Assembly: GCA_903847975.1 (NCBI GenBank) | Contig: CAINFC010000198.1 | Coordinates: forward strand, 1 to 64,000 | Origin: an uncultured Acidobacteriota bacterium | Lineage (GTDB): Bacteria > Acidobacteriota > UBA6911 > CAINFC01 | Direction of reading: 5' to 3' | Length of the DNA stretch: 64,000 bases | Shown: piece by piece, positions 43,622 to 53,603 of the stretch | Numbering within the stretch: the first letter of the stretch is position 1 | How the letters are laid out: each line of letters opens with the position of its first letter | The notes under the pieces: model-generated | Seen by the model: the letters and a program-made list of their open reading frames with translations, nothing else | Told to the model about the DNA's origin: nothing | Databases searched by the model: none | Program-made: the position numbers and the translations under genes

Positions 43622-43986
43622 AATAATCTCCCATGAAAAAACGGCAATCAAAAACGGGTGGCGGCCCGCCTTCCACCCGGGCGGTGAATCGTAGATCGTC
43701 CTCCTGCGGCTCTCTGACGGCTTCCTTCCCGTCCGCAGGAGGAAGCCGATCCCTCCAGGGACCGCTAATGGTATCAACAAACTCCTGCCGTGGGAAGTAG
43801 GCCCACCGCCGCAAGGCAACTTAAACATTCCCTGGAAGGAGAGCTTGTGAGGAAGGAGGTAAGCATTGGGTCTTTTTTTCCAGCTTGGAATTCAGCAGGG
43901 TGCTCGAATTTTTTAAATCCCTGGATTTCCGCCGTCAGGCGGTTGTCGGCGGTAGTTGACGGGAAGCAGTTAATAGCAAGATGTCT

Positions 43987-46587
43987 TTATGGCTTTTGGG
44001 AATTTTGCACCTTCGTATTTATTAATTGAACACGAACCTGCGCCAGCATGACGCCGAGGTTTCTGGCATCCTGGCTGTGGGATTGGCGCATCGGATTCCA
44101 GGTGTTGGTCTCCAACCGTAATTCGGATACCCCGTTTTCTGAAACATCCGGACGCGGTGCCAGGTGAAAACGATAGGCGGTCATATCGTTGGCTGCCTGA
44201 AATTGCCCGATGCGCGCCTGATCGAAATAAACGGTAACCGCGGCAGGGGGTGCGCCGGCCGGGCGGCCTCCTGCCAACAGCAAACTCAGTTCTGCCTCTT
44301 TTCCGGCAACCATTGCCGGAATTCGAATCCGACAGAGATCTTTGGTCCAGCGATAGGAAAGTCCTCCGGCGAGAACTTCCCGGTCGTGAAATCCTTCGAT
44401 AATTGAGGCCTGGTCTTTTTCGCCCAGATTCAATAAAAACGGGTTTTCTTCGGACAGCGGCCCAAAGGCTTGAGCAACAGGTACCAGACGGCAAATCTGC
44501 AAGGATGGCGCCCAGGATTCGACTTGTATTGGAAAATGGTCGTAGGTACGTTCCAGACGAGGCATATTCCAATGAAATGGAGTCTCCGCAATGCAGGAAT
44601 AGTCCTTCAAGGGAAAGGAAGGGGTTGGATTGATTAAGTATACGGACCGTTTTTCCGAATGCCATTGCTCCACCAGTTTTGCCAGCAACGGCTCCTTGGG
44701 ATTTTCGCTTTGCAGGACCAGAACGGTTTGGGAGAAAAGTACCGTAAGCGGCTGCGGCAAATTGTCGGCGACGGCCGAGCGAGGAAAAAGCAGGATGGAT
44801 CCCGGTGCGAATTTCCCCGCCAGCGCCTGAAGCTGAGACCAGGCTCCATGATTTTCGAGGTGCGTGAAAATAGGCTGGCTGGTTTTCAGAAACATTACCG
44901 CCAGAAGAGCTGCCACGCATAGTCTGAAGAAAAGCCAGCCCAAGGAGAGGATCCGTGGCTCGGTGCGTTTCCACGACAGCAGACCATAGGAGGCGGTCAG
45001 CAGCAGGGCAGGGATAACCTCCGGAAGGAAACGTCGAATGGCCCAGGGTTGTAAAGGGGTTACGGCGGCATTCGGCAAATAGAGCAAGACGTACAGGCCC
45101 AGAATTCCAAGAAAAGGAAGCAGGATGCCGGCCGGCTTTCTCAACCACAGAAGAGCGGCTCCGGCGATTCCGAGGAACAATCCCAGCGGGGTCAGATACC
45201 AATTCAGCCAGATGACAGGGGAAACAGTTGAAAAAGACGGCTGAAGAGTACTGGCCAGGTACATTTGCTTCCAATAGGCAAGTTCATCGGGAAGAAAAAC
45301 CAAGCCGACGATAACCGGTGCGCAGATACCGGCGGCCGTTACCCATTTCCTGTCCTGCCAGAGGTCTCGCAGTTTCCCGGCAACCGGCTGGCGCCAAATC
45401 CAGGTGGCGGCAATGGCTGCCGCCAGAATGCTCAGCCCCAGGACTATTCTTGTCAGGCGTGCCGGGCTGGCCTGAAAGCTCCATAAGGAAATAACATAGC
45501 CGGAAGCGAAGAGGGCCGCATGAACCAGCCCATGAAAGAAAACGAGGGAAACCGGCCATAAAAACCAGCGAATCTCTTTGGAAGAGGTTCCGTAAGCCAG
45601 ATACCGGATCAGAACGATTAAGGTCACCAGACCGATCGCCGGGAAAGTGTCCACGCGGGTAAAAAACAGCTGCCCCATTCCGATCCCAGCCAGCAAGGCC
45701 GGATAGGACTGATTGGTTTTCCAAAATAATGCCAGGCAAAAGAGAGACCCCCAAAGCAAAGCCTGGGTGGCCATCTCCGATGTGGAGTAACGGGCGAACC
45801 AAATCTGGCTGAAATTGATGGTCAGAAGGAAAGTCGCCAGGATCGCCACGGAAGATCCGAAAACCTGCCGTCCCAGCGAGAAGACCCCCAGGAGGGCCAG
45901 AAGGCCAAAAAACGGCGTGGTGAAAAAGGCGCCGGACATTCCGAATAGGCCATAAAACAGTGCGATCCAAATAGGAAATAGATGAAAAAAGCTGGCCTGT
46001 ACAATTCCTTGGGAGGTGTTCCGGATATGAAACGCTCCGGGGAAGCGGATGTATTCATTCGTCGATCGAACAAACGTCAACAGCTCGGAATAGGCCTCTT
46101 CAGGAAATCGAGCCAGGTCCTTATCGACATGAAACAGCGACCCGTTGCGCGCCAGGTGGATTCCGTTGAGCAGGTACACGCCCGCATCGTCCATGACCAG
46201 CACGGTTTCCGCCGGGCGGCTGAAAAGCCATCCGGCGAAAACCAGCAGCAGACATAGAGCCATGGTCCATCCTTCCGGACGCGGATGGGGAGCGAACCGT
46301 AATGGAAGCAGCGTCTTCCGATTTTTATAAATCGCTCCCAGAAATCCAAGTGACAGGAGACCTACCGATAGAAGCAGGGCGGAAAGAGAAAAAGAACCCA
46401 GCTCAGTTAGGATAATTCCGAAAAAAGAAAGGATGCACACGCTTCCGAATACAGACAGCAGGAGGGTATGGCCAGGCTGAGAGCGGCAACCTTTTCCCGA
46501 GGTTCCGAGGTGAAGAGCCAGGCGCCCCGGCCCATAAAGAAAGACTAAAAAAACGAGTAAGGGCAGAAAAAGGGAGAAGAGTTTCAC
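43987..46587 (-). CDS. Large polytopic membrane protein, GT-C (GT39)-like
   Basis: This 866-residue protein starts at a GTG at 46587 after TAGGAAC, 5 bp beyond the upstream stop. It has about fifteen membrane helices, an early loop with VLVMDDAGVYLLNGIHLA (acidic pair as in GT-C enzymes) and the ARYSTSEMATQALLW region. A soluble C-terminal domain (about 600-866) ends with SHSQDARNLGVMLAQV, a jelly-roll-like carbohydrate-binding tail. It probably transfers sugar from a polyprenyl carrier, but the evidence is topological. It is the last gene of the polysaccharide cluster. Confidence 0.7.
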   Translation of the reverse strand: MKLFSLFLPLLVFLVFLYGPGRLALHLGTSGKGCRSQPGHTLLLSVFGSVCILSFFGIILTELGSFSLSALLLSVGLLSLGFLGAIYKNRKTLLPLRFAPHPRPEGWTMALCLLLVFAGWLFSRPAETVLVMDDAGVYLLNGIHLARNGSLFHVDKDLARFPEEAYSELLTFVRSTNEYIRFPGAFHIRNTSQGIVQASFFHLFPIWIALFYGLFGMSGAFFTTPFFGLLALLGVFSLGRQVFGSSVAILATFLLTINFSQIWFARYSTSEMATQALLWGSLFCLALFWKTNQSYPALLAGIGMGQLFFTRVDTFPAIGLVTLIVLIRYLAYGTSSKEIRWFLWPVSLVFFHGLVHAALFASGYVISLWSFQASPARLTRIVLGLSILAAAIAATWIWRQPVAGKLRDLWQDRKWVTAAGICAPVIVGLVFLPDELAYWKQMYLASTLQPSFSTVSPVIWLNWYLTPLGLFLGIAGAALLWLRKPAGILLPFLGILGLYVLLYLPNAAVTPLQPWAIRRFLPEVIPALLLTASYGLLSWKRTEPRILSLGWLFFRLCVAALLAVMFLKTSQPIFTHLENHGAWSQLQALAGKFAPGSILLFPRSAVADNLPQPLTVLFSQTVLVLQSENPKEPLLAKLVEQWHSEKRSVYLINPTPSFPLKDYSCIAETPFHWNMPRLERTYDHFPIQVESWAPSLQICRLVPVAQAFGPLSEENPFLLNLGEKDQASIIEGFHDREVLAGGLSYRWTKDLCRIRIPAMVAGKEAELSLLLAGGRPAGAPPAAVTVYFDQARIGQFQAANDMTAYRFHLAPRPDVSENGVSELRLETNTWNPMRQSHSQDARNLGVMLAQVRVQLINTKVQNSQKP

Positions 46588-46592
46588 TGTTC

Positions 46593-47834
46593 CTATCGGA
46601 CGGCGGAAAGGGTTTTTTCGTAGACGGCCAGTGTTTCTCGGGCTGCTCTGGCCCAGGAGAATTGAGCGGCGCGTTGCAACCCCATCTGCCCCAGTTGCGT
46701 CCGACGATGCTCGCTCTCCAACAAACCGGCAATAGCTGCGGCCAATTCGCCGGTGTCCGTTGGTGAAACCATAAGGCCGGCGTCGCCGACTACTTCCGGC
46801 AAAGAGGAAACATTGGAAGTAATGACCGGGACTCCGCATGCCATTGCCTCGAGCACCGGCAGGCCGAAACCCTCATACAAGGAGGGATAGACGAAGATGG
46901 ATGCTCCGTTCATAAGAACCGGCAAATGTTCCTCGGGAAGGTGATTGGTGAAAATTACCTCTCCGGTGAGACCGGAACTTTCCACCTGCCGAAAAAGGTC
47001 TTCAAAGAGCCAGCCACGGGTACCGCCCAGGACCAGTTTGCAGCCGCCGTGCCGATTCTGTCGAAACAGCATTTGATAGGCGGAAATTAATCGGGAGTAG
47101 TTTTTTCGAGGTTCCAGAGTCCCCACGCTCAATAAGTATTTTTGCGGAGCGATTCCATAAGCAGCGGTCCATTCACTCAGCAAAGCGGGATCGTGTATGG
47201 GGCGGAAGGACTCTGCCGCGGCTTCATAGACGACGCTGATACGGTCTTCGGGAACGCCATAAAGCGCCATCAGGTCTCGCTTGGTATTTTGCGAAACGGC
47301 AATAATATGGTCCGCCTTTTGGGCAACGAACGACATTTTGCTCTGATGCAGACGCAAATTGGCATGAACGTGGAATTGGGGGAACAGGTCGGTGGTCAGA
47401 TCGTGCACGGTTATGATATTGACAGCCTTCCGCTTGTAAAACTGAAGAACATCGGAGGAATGAAAAATATCTACGGCGTCCAAAGCGGAGTTTAATGAAA
47501 GCCATTGCTGGATCCGGGAATACGAATCCCACGGCTTTTGTAGCAGGGCATCGACCCGCCTGGCCGCGGCAGGCCACCCTGGAAGGTCGATGCCCTTCCA
47601 GTTCGCCAGGCAGCGGCGACGCAAACCCTTGGGGACCACCCGGCGCACATGGGGAGCGGAAAAGAGGCCCAGATCGGCATGGCAGACCTTGCTGGCGTGA
47701 ACCGGTTCATAATCCAGAAGAACGAAATCGTGCTGCCGGCCCTCTTCGATCAATTTCTGCAACAACCGGACCGAATAATGGAGAACCCCGGCAATCGCCA
47801 CGTACATCTGGGAAATGTCAAAACCGATCCTCAT
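46593..47834 (-). CDS. GT4-family glycosyltransferase
   Basis: The 413-residue GT-B enzyme starts at [16 protein letters not shown]; the open frame continues upstream but into the previous gene. [18 protein letters not shown] marks the donor-domain start and [21 protein letters not shown] is the classic GT4 nucleotide-sugar site with two Glu. It should add a hexose to a growing lipid-linked glycan in the cytoplasm. It is 4 bp after the previous glycosyltransferase gene. Confidence 0.92.
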   Translation of the reverse strand: MRIGFDISQMYVAIAGVLHYSVRLLQKLIEEGRQHDFVLLDYEPVHASKVCHADLGLFSAPHVRRVVPKGLRRRCLANWKGIDLPGWPAAARRVDALLQKPWDSYSRIQQWLSLNSALDAVDIFHSSDVLQFYKRKAVNIITVHDLTTDLFPQFHVHANLRLHQSKMSFVAQKADHIIAVSQNTKRDLMALYGVPEDRISVVYEAAAESFRPIHDPALLSEWTAAYGIAPQKYLLSVGTLEPRKNYSRLISAYQMLFRQNRHGGCKLVLGGTRGWLFEDLFRQVESSGLTGEVIFTNHLPEEHLPVLMNGASIFVYPSLYEGFGLPVLEAMACGVPVITSNVSSLPEVVGDAGLMVSPTDTGELAAAIAGLLESEHRRTQLGQMGLQRAAQFSWARAARETLAVYEKTLSAVR

Positions 47835-47838
47835 ACAA

Positions 47839-48915
47839 TTACGCCAGGGTGCGCAAATATTCCTCGATGTTCCTGGCGGACAACTCCCAGGTCCATTTTT
47901 CGTGTATGTCACGGCTGGCTTTTAATCCCTTCGCTCGAGCCTCCTCGGGATGCTCCACCACATAACGCATCTGTTTTCGAAGGTGATCGAGATCCGGATC
48001 GGCCCATTTAAATCCTCGATAGTAAGGGCACTTGGCTTTGGCCGGGATCAGGCGTCGAACCTCGATGGGATAGGCGTTTTCCGAATTCATGAAATCGGTC
48101 TGGGCGCTCCAGTTGGTGGCAATAACCGGCAGGCCGCAGGCCATGGCCTCATGAATCGGCATGCCCCATCCTTCTCCACGCGTGGGAAGAACGAAACAAT
48201 CGGCCGAGCGGTAAAGCTGGCCCAGCTGCCGGTCGGGAATGGCCTGATTGAAAAGGATGCAAACCGGCGCGCTGTTTTCCCGCAGCCGCATGGCCTGCAG
48301 CTGCCGGGCGACATGAACTCCCGGATCGCGGTTATCCGTTTTGATGATCAGAAGCGTTGGCTCCCCCTGATCGAATTCCTCCGTGTAGGCCCGCAGGAGG
48401 ACCTCGGGCGCCTTCCGTTCCCCCCACTCGAATACCGAAAGGAAAGTGAATGTATCGGATATTTTCTGCCCGGGCAGCTCCGGGTGAAACTCGCTGCTAT
48501 GGATCCCCAGCGGCATGACCCGGATAGGCACGGTTACCCCGCTGCGAGAAAAGGTTTCCTTGTTGAAGGTCGACGGCACGAAGATTTCGTCCATCTGATT
48601 GCACCGTTTAACCCAATCCTTGGGAATACCGTCCACCTCCAGCATCGTATAGCCGATTTTGTAGCCGCGATGCCCGGCACAAAAAAAATCCGGCATAATG
48701 TAACTGATCTGCGGGGCGTTCTCCCGAATGGGTTGTTTGGCCAGTTCCCGAAGTATGGGATTCCTTGGAGGGCCTCCGAAAGGATGTTCTACCGGACGGT
48801 AGGTCACGCTCCAGCCGTCTTTCCACATCTGATATGCCAAAGCCTCCGAATGGATCGACAAACCGATCCAACCGCCCCAGATGGCCTGCCAGACAACGCT
48901 GTGTTGCGGTTTCAC
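47839..48915 (-). CDS. GT4-like glycosyltransferase
   Basis: This 358-residue protein starts at a GTG at 48915 that overlaps the upstream stop as GTGA, with GGGAG ahead of it. SVFEWGERKAPEVLLRAY and VLPTRGEGWGMPIHEAMACG are the family motifs. The segment IGYTMLEVDGIPKDWVKRCN resembles the C-terminal half of the upstream fusion protein, suggesting the two arose by duplication. The long open frame upstream of 48915 is antisense-like noise inside the neighbour gene. Confidence 0.88.
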   Translation of the reverse strand: MKPQHSVVWQAIWGGWIGLSIHSEALAYQMWKDGWSVTYRPVEHPFGGPPRNPILRELAKQPIRENAPQISYIMPDFFCAGHRGYKIGYTMLEVDGIPKDWVKRCNQMDEIFVPSTFNKETFSRSGVTVPIRVMPLGIHSSEFHPELPGQKISDTFTFLSVFEWGERKAPEVLLRAYTEEFDQGEPTLLIIKTDNRDPGVHVARQLQAMRLRENSAPVCILFNQAIPDRQLGQLYRSADCFVLPTRGEGWGMPIHEAMACGLPVIATNWSAQTDFMNSENAYPIEVRRLIPAKAKCPYYRGFKWADPDLDHLRKQMRYVVEHPEEARAKGLKASRDIHEKWTWELSARNIEEYLRTLA

Positions 48916-50720
48916 AATCCGATCTCCCGTAAGCGATTTTTGATGCATTGTGCGGTATGCCTCCAGGTCCAGCGTTGTAAAACCGTTTGAGAAGCCAGCA
49001 ATCCTTTCTTTTCCGCCTCGGTTCGATACCGAAAAACTTCCCTCATCCGCAGCCGCAGGTTTTCCGTGTCGAGATGGGCATGATAATCGGTGTCCGAATG
49101 GAGGGGAGACCGCACGGGATTTACGGACAAAGGATAAGCGTGGTCCTCGGAAACAAACTCCCGATAGGGGCCTCCATCCGGGGCGATAACCGGAAGACCG
49201 CAGGCCATGGCTTCCAGAGTGGAAATCCTGCCGCTGGCGGTAAAAGACGGCATGATGAAACAATCGCAGGAACGATACAAGCTGGCGGTTTGGTAGCCCG
49301 GCAGAAGCGGACAACGGAGCCAGCAGATGGGTGCGGAATTTTCTTTTTGCAAAGGGCGGAGGAGATTTTTCAGATGGATCTTTCGATCGATTCTCTCGTC
49401 TCTCAGGATCAAAAGCACGGCCTCATGAGAGGAGAATTCTTCCAGATAGGAACGTAAGACGGTCATCAGAGAAAACGCATCGTTTCCGGTGAAGGCGGAT
49501 AAGAAAACGAATCGATTGGTCGTCCGGTATGCTTTGATGTTCGGATTCAAGTAATCGGCGTTGACGCCTATGGGCATGATGTGAATCGGCTGTCGGACAT
49601 TAAGGTTCCATAGCTCATCCCGTTCAAAGGCGGATGGCACCCACAACTCGTCCAGGTGTTGGAGGTCTCGGTTGTTTTCCGCCATGCCAGGATCCCGGAA
49701 GCGAAAGCCGATCCGATAGCGCGCTTTCCTTTTCCCGGAGATTTCCGCCGGGCCGCACCACACTTCAGGAATGCGGGAACCGGTCGAGTGCATCCGCATT
49801 TCATTCAGCTTGTAACGGGTACTGGAGGTTTCCAGTTCTTCCCCTTCCAGCGGACAGGTCAAGTGAACGGCGACGTGGGCTTCGTCCAGCGCGATGGCGG
49901 CCTGTCGGGATAATTTGTCGTACCGGAACTGAGAGTCGCGGGTTGCTGTCCAGGCCAGGTTGACATCGTAACAGTCCTGTAAATACTTTTTCCATTTTCC
50001 GATAAAGATCCGCTGGGATTTCTTAAACATGTCGGAAAAATCGACTTTGTTCACTTTTGTACTGGTGTTTTCGAAGTGAACCAGAAGCGGTCCGCCGGCG
50101 CAAACAACTTTGAAGCCCGCCTTTCGGGCACGAAGGCAGAAGTCCGTGTCTTCAAAGTAGGAAAAGAAGGCTTCGTCCAGCATGCCGATTTTTTCCACCA
50201 ATTCCCGCCGTATATACATGCAGGCGGCCACAACGGATTCCACCTCGCGGGTCTGGTTGAACTGATTGATATTTTTTTCATTGTTGCCGATATGCTGCCC
50301 CCAAAAGGTGGCGAGGGGCATGAAAGTACCGGCATGCAGGAAGGTCCCTTTACCGTCCAGGAGACGAACGCCAATGATTCCGATGTCCGGATCGCTCTCC
50401 GCCAGACGGCGAACCTGCTTGAGCCAGTCCGGCTGCGTGATGATCATGTCATTATTCAACAGGACCAGGTCGGAGGCCGGATCGCTGGCGCCAATGCCGA
50501 TATTGTTACCCTTCACAAATCCGAGGTTCCGGTCATTGCGGATCAGTGTAATCCACGGCAGGCTTTCCAGATAAGCGATTGTGCCGTCCGTGCTGCCGTT
50601 GTCGACAACAATCACACGATAGTTATCTTCCGCGGGGGTCTTTTCGCGAAGCGAGGTGAGGCAAAGCCTGGTAAAATCCAGCCCGTTCCAGGTCAGGATA
50701 ATGATCGATATGGGTCGCAA
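48912..50720 (-). CDS. Two-domain glycosyltransferase (GT2 + GT4-like)
   Basis: The 602-residue protein fuses a GT2 domain (about 1-235; IIILTWNGLDFTRLCLTSL, VVDNGSTDGT, LLNNDMII for the DxD-like site, and YFEDTDFCLRARKAGF) to a GT-B domain (about 270-600; VFLSAFTGNDAFSLM, IMPSFTASGRISTLEAMACG). It probably adds two successive sugars. Translational coupling with the downstream gene (GTGA) and 13 bp to the methyltransferase upstream show one operon. Confidence 0.9.
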   Translation of the reverse strand: MRPISIIILTWNGLDFTRLCLTSLREKTPAEDNYRVIVVDNGSTDGTIAYLESLPWITLIRNDRNLGFVKGNNIGIGASDPASDLVLLNNDMIITQPDWLKQVRRLAESDPDIGIIGVRLLDGKGTFLHAGTFMPLATFWGQHIGNNEKNINQFNQTREVESVVAACMYIRRELVEKIGMLDEAFFSYFEDTDFCLRARKAGFKVVCAGGPLLVHFENTSTKVNKVDFSDMFKKSQRIFIGKWKKYLQDCYDVNLAWTATRDSQFRYDKLSRQAAIALDEAHVAVHLTCPLEGEELETSSTRYKLNEMRMHSTGSRIPEVWCGPAEISGKRKARYRIGFRFRDPGMAENNRDLQHLDELWVPSAFERDELWNLNVRQPIHIMPIGVNADYLNPNIKAYRTTNRFVFLSAFTGNDAFSLMTVLRSYLEEFSSHEAVLLILRDERIDRKIHLKNLLRPLQKENSAPICWLRCPLLPGYQTASLYRSCDCFIMPSFTASGRISTLEAMACGLPVIAPDGGPYREFVSEDHAYPLSVNPVRSPLHSDTDYHAHLDTENLRLRMREVFRYRTEAEKKGLLASQTVLQRWTWRHTAQCIKNRLREIGL

Positions 50721-50733
50721 CTGGCTTATGATC

Positions 50734-51999
50734 CTAGTTCGTAGAGGGTTTGCGGGCTACGACGGAAAAGTCCCGATTTCCCCATAGCGTGTCGTTAATC
50801 CGCTGGAAATTTTCCTTGAGGATTTCCCAGTTGATCCGTTCCTGCGGACTCAATTCCTCCATATGAAATCTCTGGGAGGTGCGCTCCGTTTCCGGGAAGG
50901 GATTGGAAAACTCCACCTTGATATCCGAAAATCCCACCGATTCCAAAAGGAAACACAACAATTCGGGGTGAACCGGGCGGATATGAAAAGGGTCGGACCA
51001 GAAGGCGTGGCCGGAGACAGAAAGGCAGAAAATATTCGGTGTTTCCAGAACGATCGGTGCCCCGGGCTGCAGCTTCAGAAAACACAACTGCAGGAGATGG
51101 AAGAGATGCGGAGACGGCAAATGCTCCGCAACATGACTCATGAAGATTCCTCCCAAGGAGTTGTCCGCCAGGGCGACCAGGTGATCTGCTCCGCTGTTTT
51201 GATAGACCTCCAGGTCCGAATTCTTGCACTCGGCGACCATATCCCGATCCATGTCTACGCCGTAGGCGGGGATCTCCTGCTCCCTTAAAAGCTTAATGAA
51301 TTCTCCGCGCCCGCAGCCGATATCCAGAACCTTTGGGCAGCCTTTAAAGAAGCCGACGTAGTGTATCTGTTTGGCCCGAACCTGGTCTTGACTTCCCCGG
51401 AAGCGCTGTTCGAAGGATTGATAGTTCAGAAATCGCGGGGCCAGGGATTGAGGAGAGAAGGCGCATTCCTGGTATTCTTTTTTTTCCAGTCTTTCCAGAC
51501 GCTGCAGCATCTGCAAGTCGGAAAGAAGCGCCTTCAAGTCGGAAAGAGCCTGGATCTGGGACTTGACCTGCCTCTGCAATTGCTGGGTTTGGGAGGTCAA
51601 ACGGGAAACTTCAGCGGCCTGGTGTTGCAGTTCCTCCGCCACGCCGTTGAGATGGCGAACCAGATGGGCATTAAAGGATGTCCAGTGTTCTTTTAGAGGA
51701 GAAGCCAAACGCCAGACCGCAAACCGAAGTCCTCTCCGCAGCAGAGTGATAACCCGACCCAATCCGGGCCGCCGGGAAGGAAGAAACACCCAGCCATCCA
51801 CGTTCCAGGCATTGTTGAGAAGAACCCGGTTTTCCTCCATATCCTTGGTTGCCTGATCGGTCATCGGGAATTCTGCCTCAATCCCGCTCATGTTGGGATC
51901 GGTACATTCCGCACGAAGACGCTCCTGCAATTGGGTCCGTACCTGATTCATAAGCGCTTCCACATCCGAGGAATCGCTATGGATGCTGAACAAATTCAT
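50734..51999 (-). CDS. Coiled-coil SAM-dependent methyltransferase of a polysaccharide cluster
   Basis: The 421-residue protein has a helical, Gln-rich coiled coil (about 100-175), then a class I methyltransferase domain: VLDIGCGRGEFIKLL (motif I), GVDMDRDMV and LGGIFMSHVAEHLPS, followed by APIVLETPN. Such proteins cap or regulate the length of O-antigen-type chains in WbdD-like systems, where a coiled coil acts as a ruler. No kinase domain is present. It is the first gene of the cluster; the 270 bp upstream are AT-rich and probably hold the promoter, but I could not choose a clear one. Confidence 0.85.
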   Translation of the reverse strand: MNLFSIHSDSSDVEALMNQVRTQLQERLRAECTDPNMSGIEAEFPMTDQATKDMEENRVLLNNAWNVDGWVFLPSRRPGLGRVITLLRRGLRFAVWRLASPLKEHWTSFNAHLVRHLNGVAEELQHQAAEVSRLTSQTQQLQRQVKSQIQALSDLKALLSDLQMLQRLERLEKKEYQECAFSPQSLAPRFLNYQSFEQRFRGSQDQVRAKQIHYVGFFKGCPKVLDIGCGRGEFIKLLREQEIPAYGVDMDRDMVAECKNSDLEVYQNSGADHLVALADNSLGGIFMSHVAEHLPSPHLFHLLQLCFLKLQPGAPIVLETPNIFCLSVSGHAFWSDPFHIRPVHPELLCFLLESVGFSDIKVEFSNPFPETERTSQRFHMEELSPQERINWEILKENFQRINDTLWGNRDFSVVARKPSTN

Positions 52000-52269
52000 A
52001 GAAAGAACCTAGTTGGAATCGTGTTGTTAATGTATGATCCGATCGATACGATCTCTCACTGTTGAGATAGGGAATCGAGATAATAATAAAGCAACCAAGA
52101 GTACTACAGATGCTTTTCTTAGCGCAAGTGGGCTTTGCGCTTCGGCGAATCCGACACGGTAGTGGTATGGAGTTCATCGCGCCTGTTTTCACGCTGCCTG
52201 TTGTGGACGGAATGCCTTCTGCAGCGGGCATTTTCTGCAAACGGTAAGCGAGTATGAGCTCGAGCAGGC

Positions 52270-53574
52270 CTACCGGGAAATAGCCCGAGAAGGAGTCTGT
52301 CTATCCGGATCGGTCAAGCCATGATAGAGATCGCGGATCATGGCGTATTTTCTGTCCCAGGTGTGATGTTCGAGAACTTTCCGGTAGCCGGCAAAACCCA
52401 TGCTCTCCCGCAACGAAGGATTTTGCGCCAGTGTGGCTATTGCTTCGGATAGGGACTTCTCGTTCCCGAATTCCACCAGGAGTCCGTCCCTTCCATCGGT
52501 TATGACGTCATCGATCCCCCAGGCACGGGCACCGATGACCGGTTTTCGATAAAGCCAGGCTTCAAGATAAACCAAGCCAAAAGAATCGGTTCTGGAAGGG
52601 ATGGCCACGATTTCCGAGGCGGCCAGAAGATCCCTTTTCTCTTCCTCGCGGATGGAGCCGAGCAATCGAATCCGGCGACAGGTTTCCGGGGGAATCCGGC
52701 TCCACCAGGTTCGGAACGAATCGAACATGGTTCCGGCCAGGACGAGTTCCACAGGGCTGCCCTCTTCCCACAACCGGCGGACGGCCTCGATGAGATGCAT
52801 GACCCCCTTATCAAAAACCATACTGGAAAGGAAGCTCACCACCGGCCCCTGTAAGCCATATTTGCAGCGGAACCGCTTTCCATCCCCGCCGGTGACCTCC
52901 GCCGGATTGATCCCGGGGCCGACCACCCGGATTCGATTCGAAGCCACGCCGTGTTCTTCAAGAAATCGTTTTTCCGTTTCCGTCTGCGCCACAACCGCGG
53001 CACAACGGGCTAGCAGGGCGAGCTGATGACGACCGCTGTAAAAAGGACCCGGAAAACCTTCCCCGGGCTTTTCCCCTGCTCCCAGATGCAGGATCGGGTA
53101 GGCGACGAAGGGAATTTTCAGGCGCATGGCCATGGCGCTGCCGGCTTCCAGAATAGGGTGGAAAAGAAGATTCATTCCTGCTATCAGGTCAAACGGCTCT
53201 TCGGTACGGCGCAGCCAGCGGTAGAAATCAGGAATCCTTAGGCCGCTATGCGATAAGCGGGATAAAGTGTCGGCAGATATCGGGGTGTGCCGGGACAACA
53301 GCATCAGCAGCCTTTGGAGTGCGGCATGAGATTTCGGTGCCCCGGGGAGGTGACGGACCGGGAATCTCCAGATTTCTACCTTGCGATGGGCTTCCTTTCG
53401 GAGGCTGAGCTGTCGGCCATGGGGATCGGACAGGGCTTCATAATCCAGGGCCGTCGTGGTGGCCACGCGCACGGAATGACCGTCGTCGGCCAACCTTGCC
53501 GACAATTCCCCGAAATGGATTTCGGATCCGCTTTGCGCCGGCCAGTACCGGTTGATGAGATGCAGAATGCGCAT
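52270..53574 (-). CDS. GT4-family glycosyltransferase, last gene of the lipid operon
   Basis: The 434-residue GT-B enzyme begins at MRILHLINRYWPAQSGSE; frame upstream of 53574 belongs to the neighbouring gene. The donor domain has VVSFLSSMVFDKGVMHLIEA and ASEIVAIPSRTDSFGLVYLEAW with the expected Glu pair partly replaced by DS...E. A GSEIHFGELSARL segment near the N-terminus binds the acceptor in the family. It lies 29 bp after the thioester-reductase-like gene and so belongs to the ketosynthase operon, implying a glycosylated product. Confidence 0.88.
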   Translation of the reverse strand: MRILHLINRYWPAQSGSEIHFGELSARLADDGHSVRVATTTALDYEALSDPHGRQLSLRKEAHRKVEIWRFPVRHLPGAPKSHAALQRLLMLLSRHTPISADTLSRLSHSGLRIPDFYRWLRRTEEPFDLIAGMNLLFHPILEAGSAMAMRLKIPFVAYPILHLGAGEKPGEGFPGPFYSGRHQLALLARCAAVVAQTETEKRFLEEHGVASNRIRVVGPGINPAEVTGGDGKRFRCKYGLQGPVVSFLSSMVFDKGVMHLIEAVRRLWEEGSPVELVLAGTMFDSFRTWWSRIPPETCRRIRLLGSIREEEKRDLLAASEIVAIPSRTDSFGLVYLEAWLYRKPVIGARAWGIDDVITDGRDGLLVEFGNEKSLSEAIATLAQNPSLRESMGFAGYRKVLEHHTWDRKYAMIRDLYHGLTDPDRQTPSRAISR

Positions 53575-53603
53575 TTCCCTTGCCGCAAGAACATCCGGAA
53601 AAG

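Noticed and set aside
51977-52240. Minus-strand frame of 87 codons in the 270-bp gap
   Set aside because: No similarity, no ribosome site, AT-rich promoter-like DNA.
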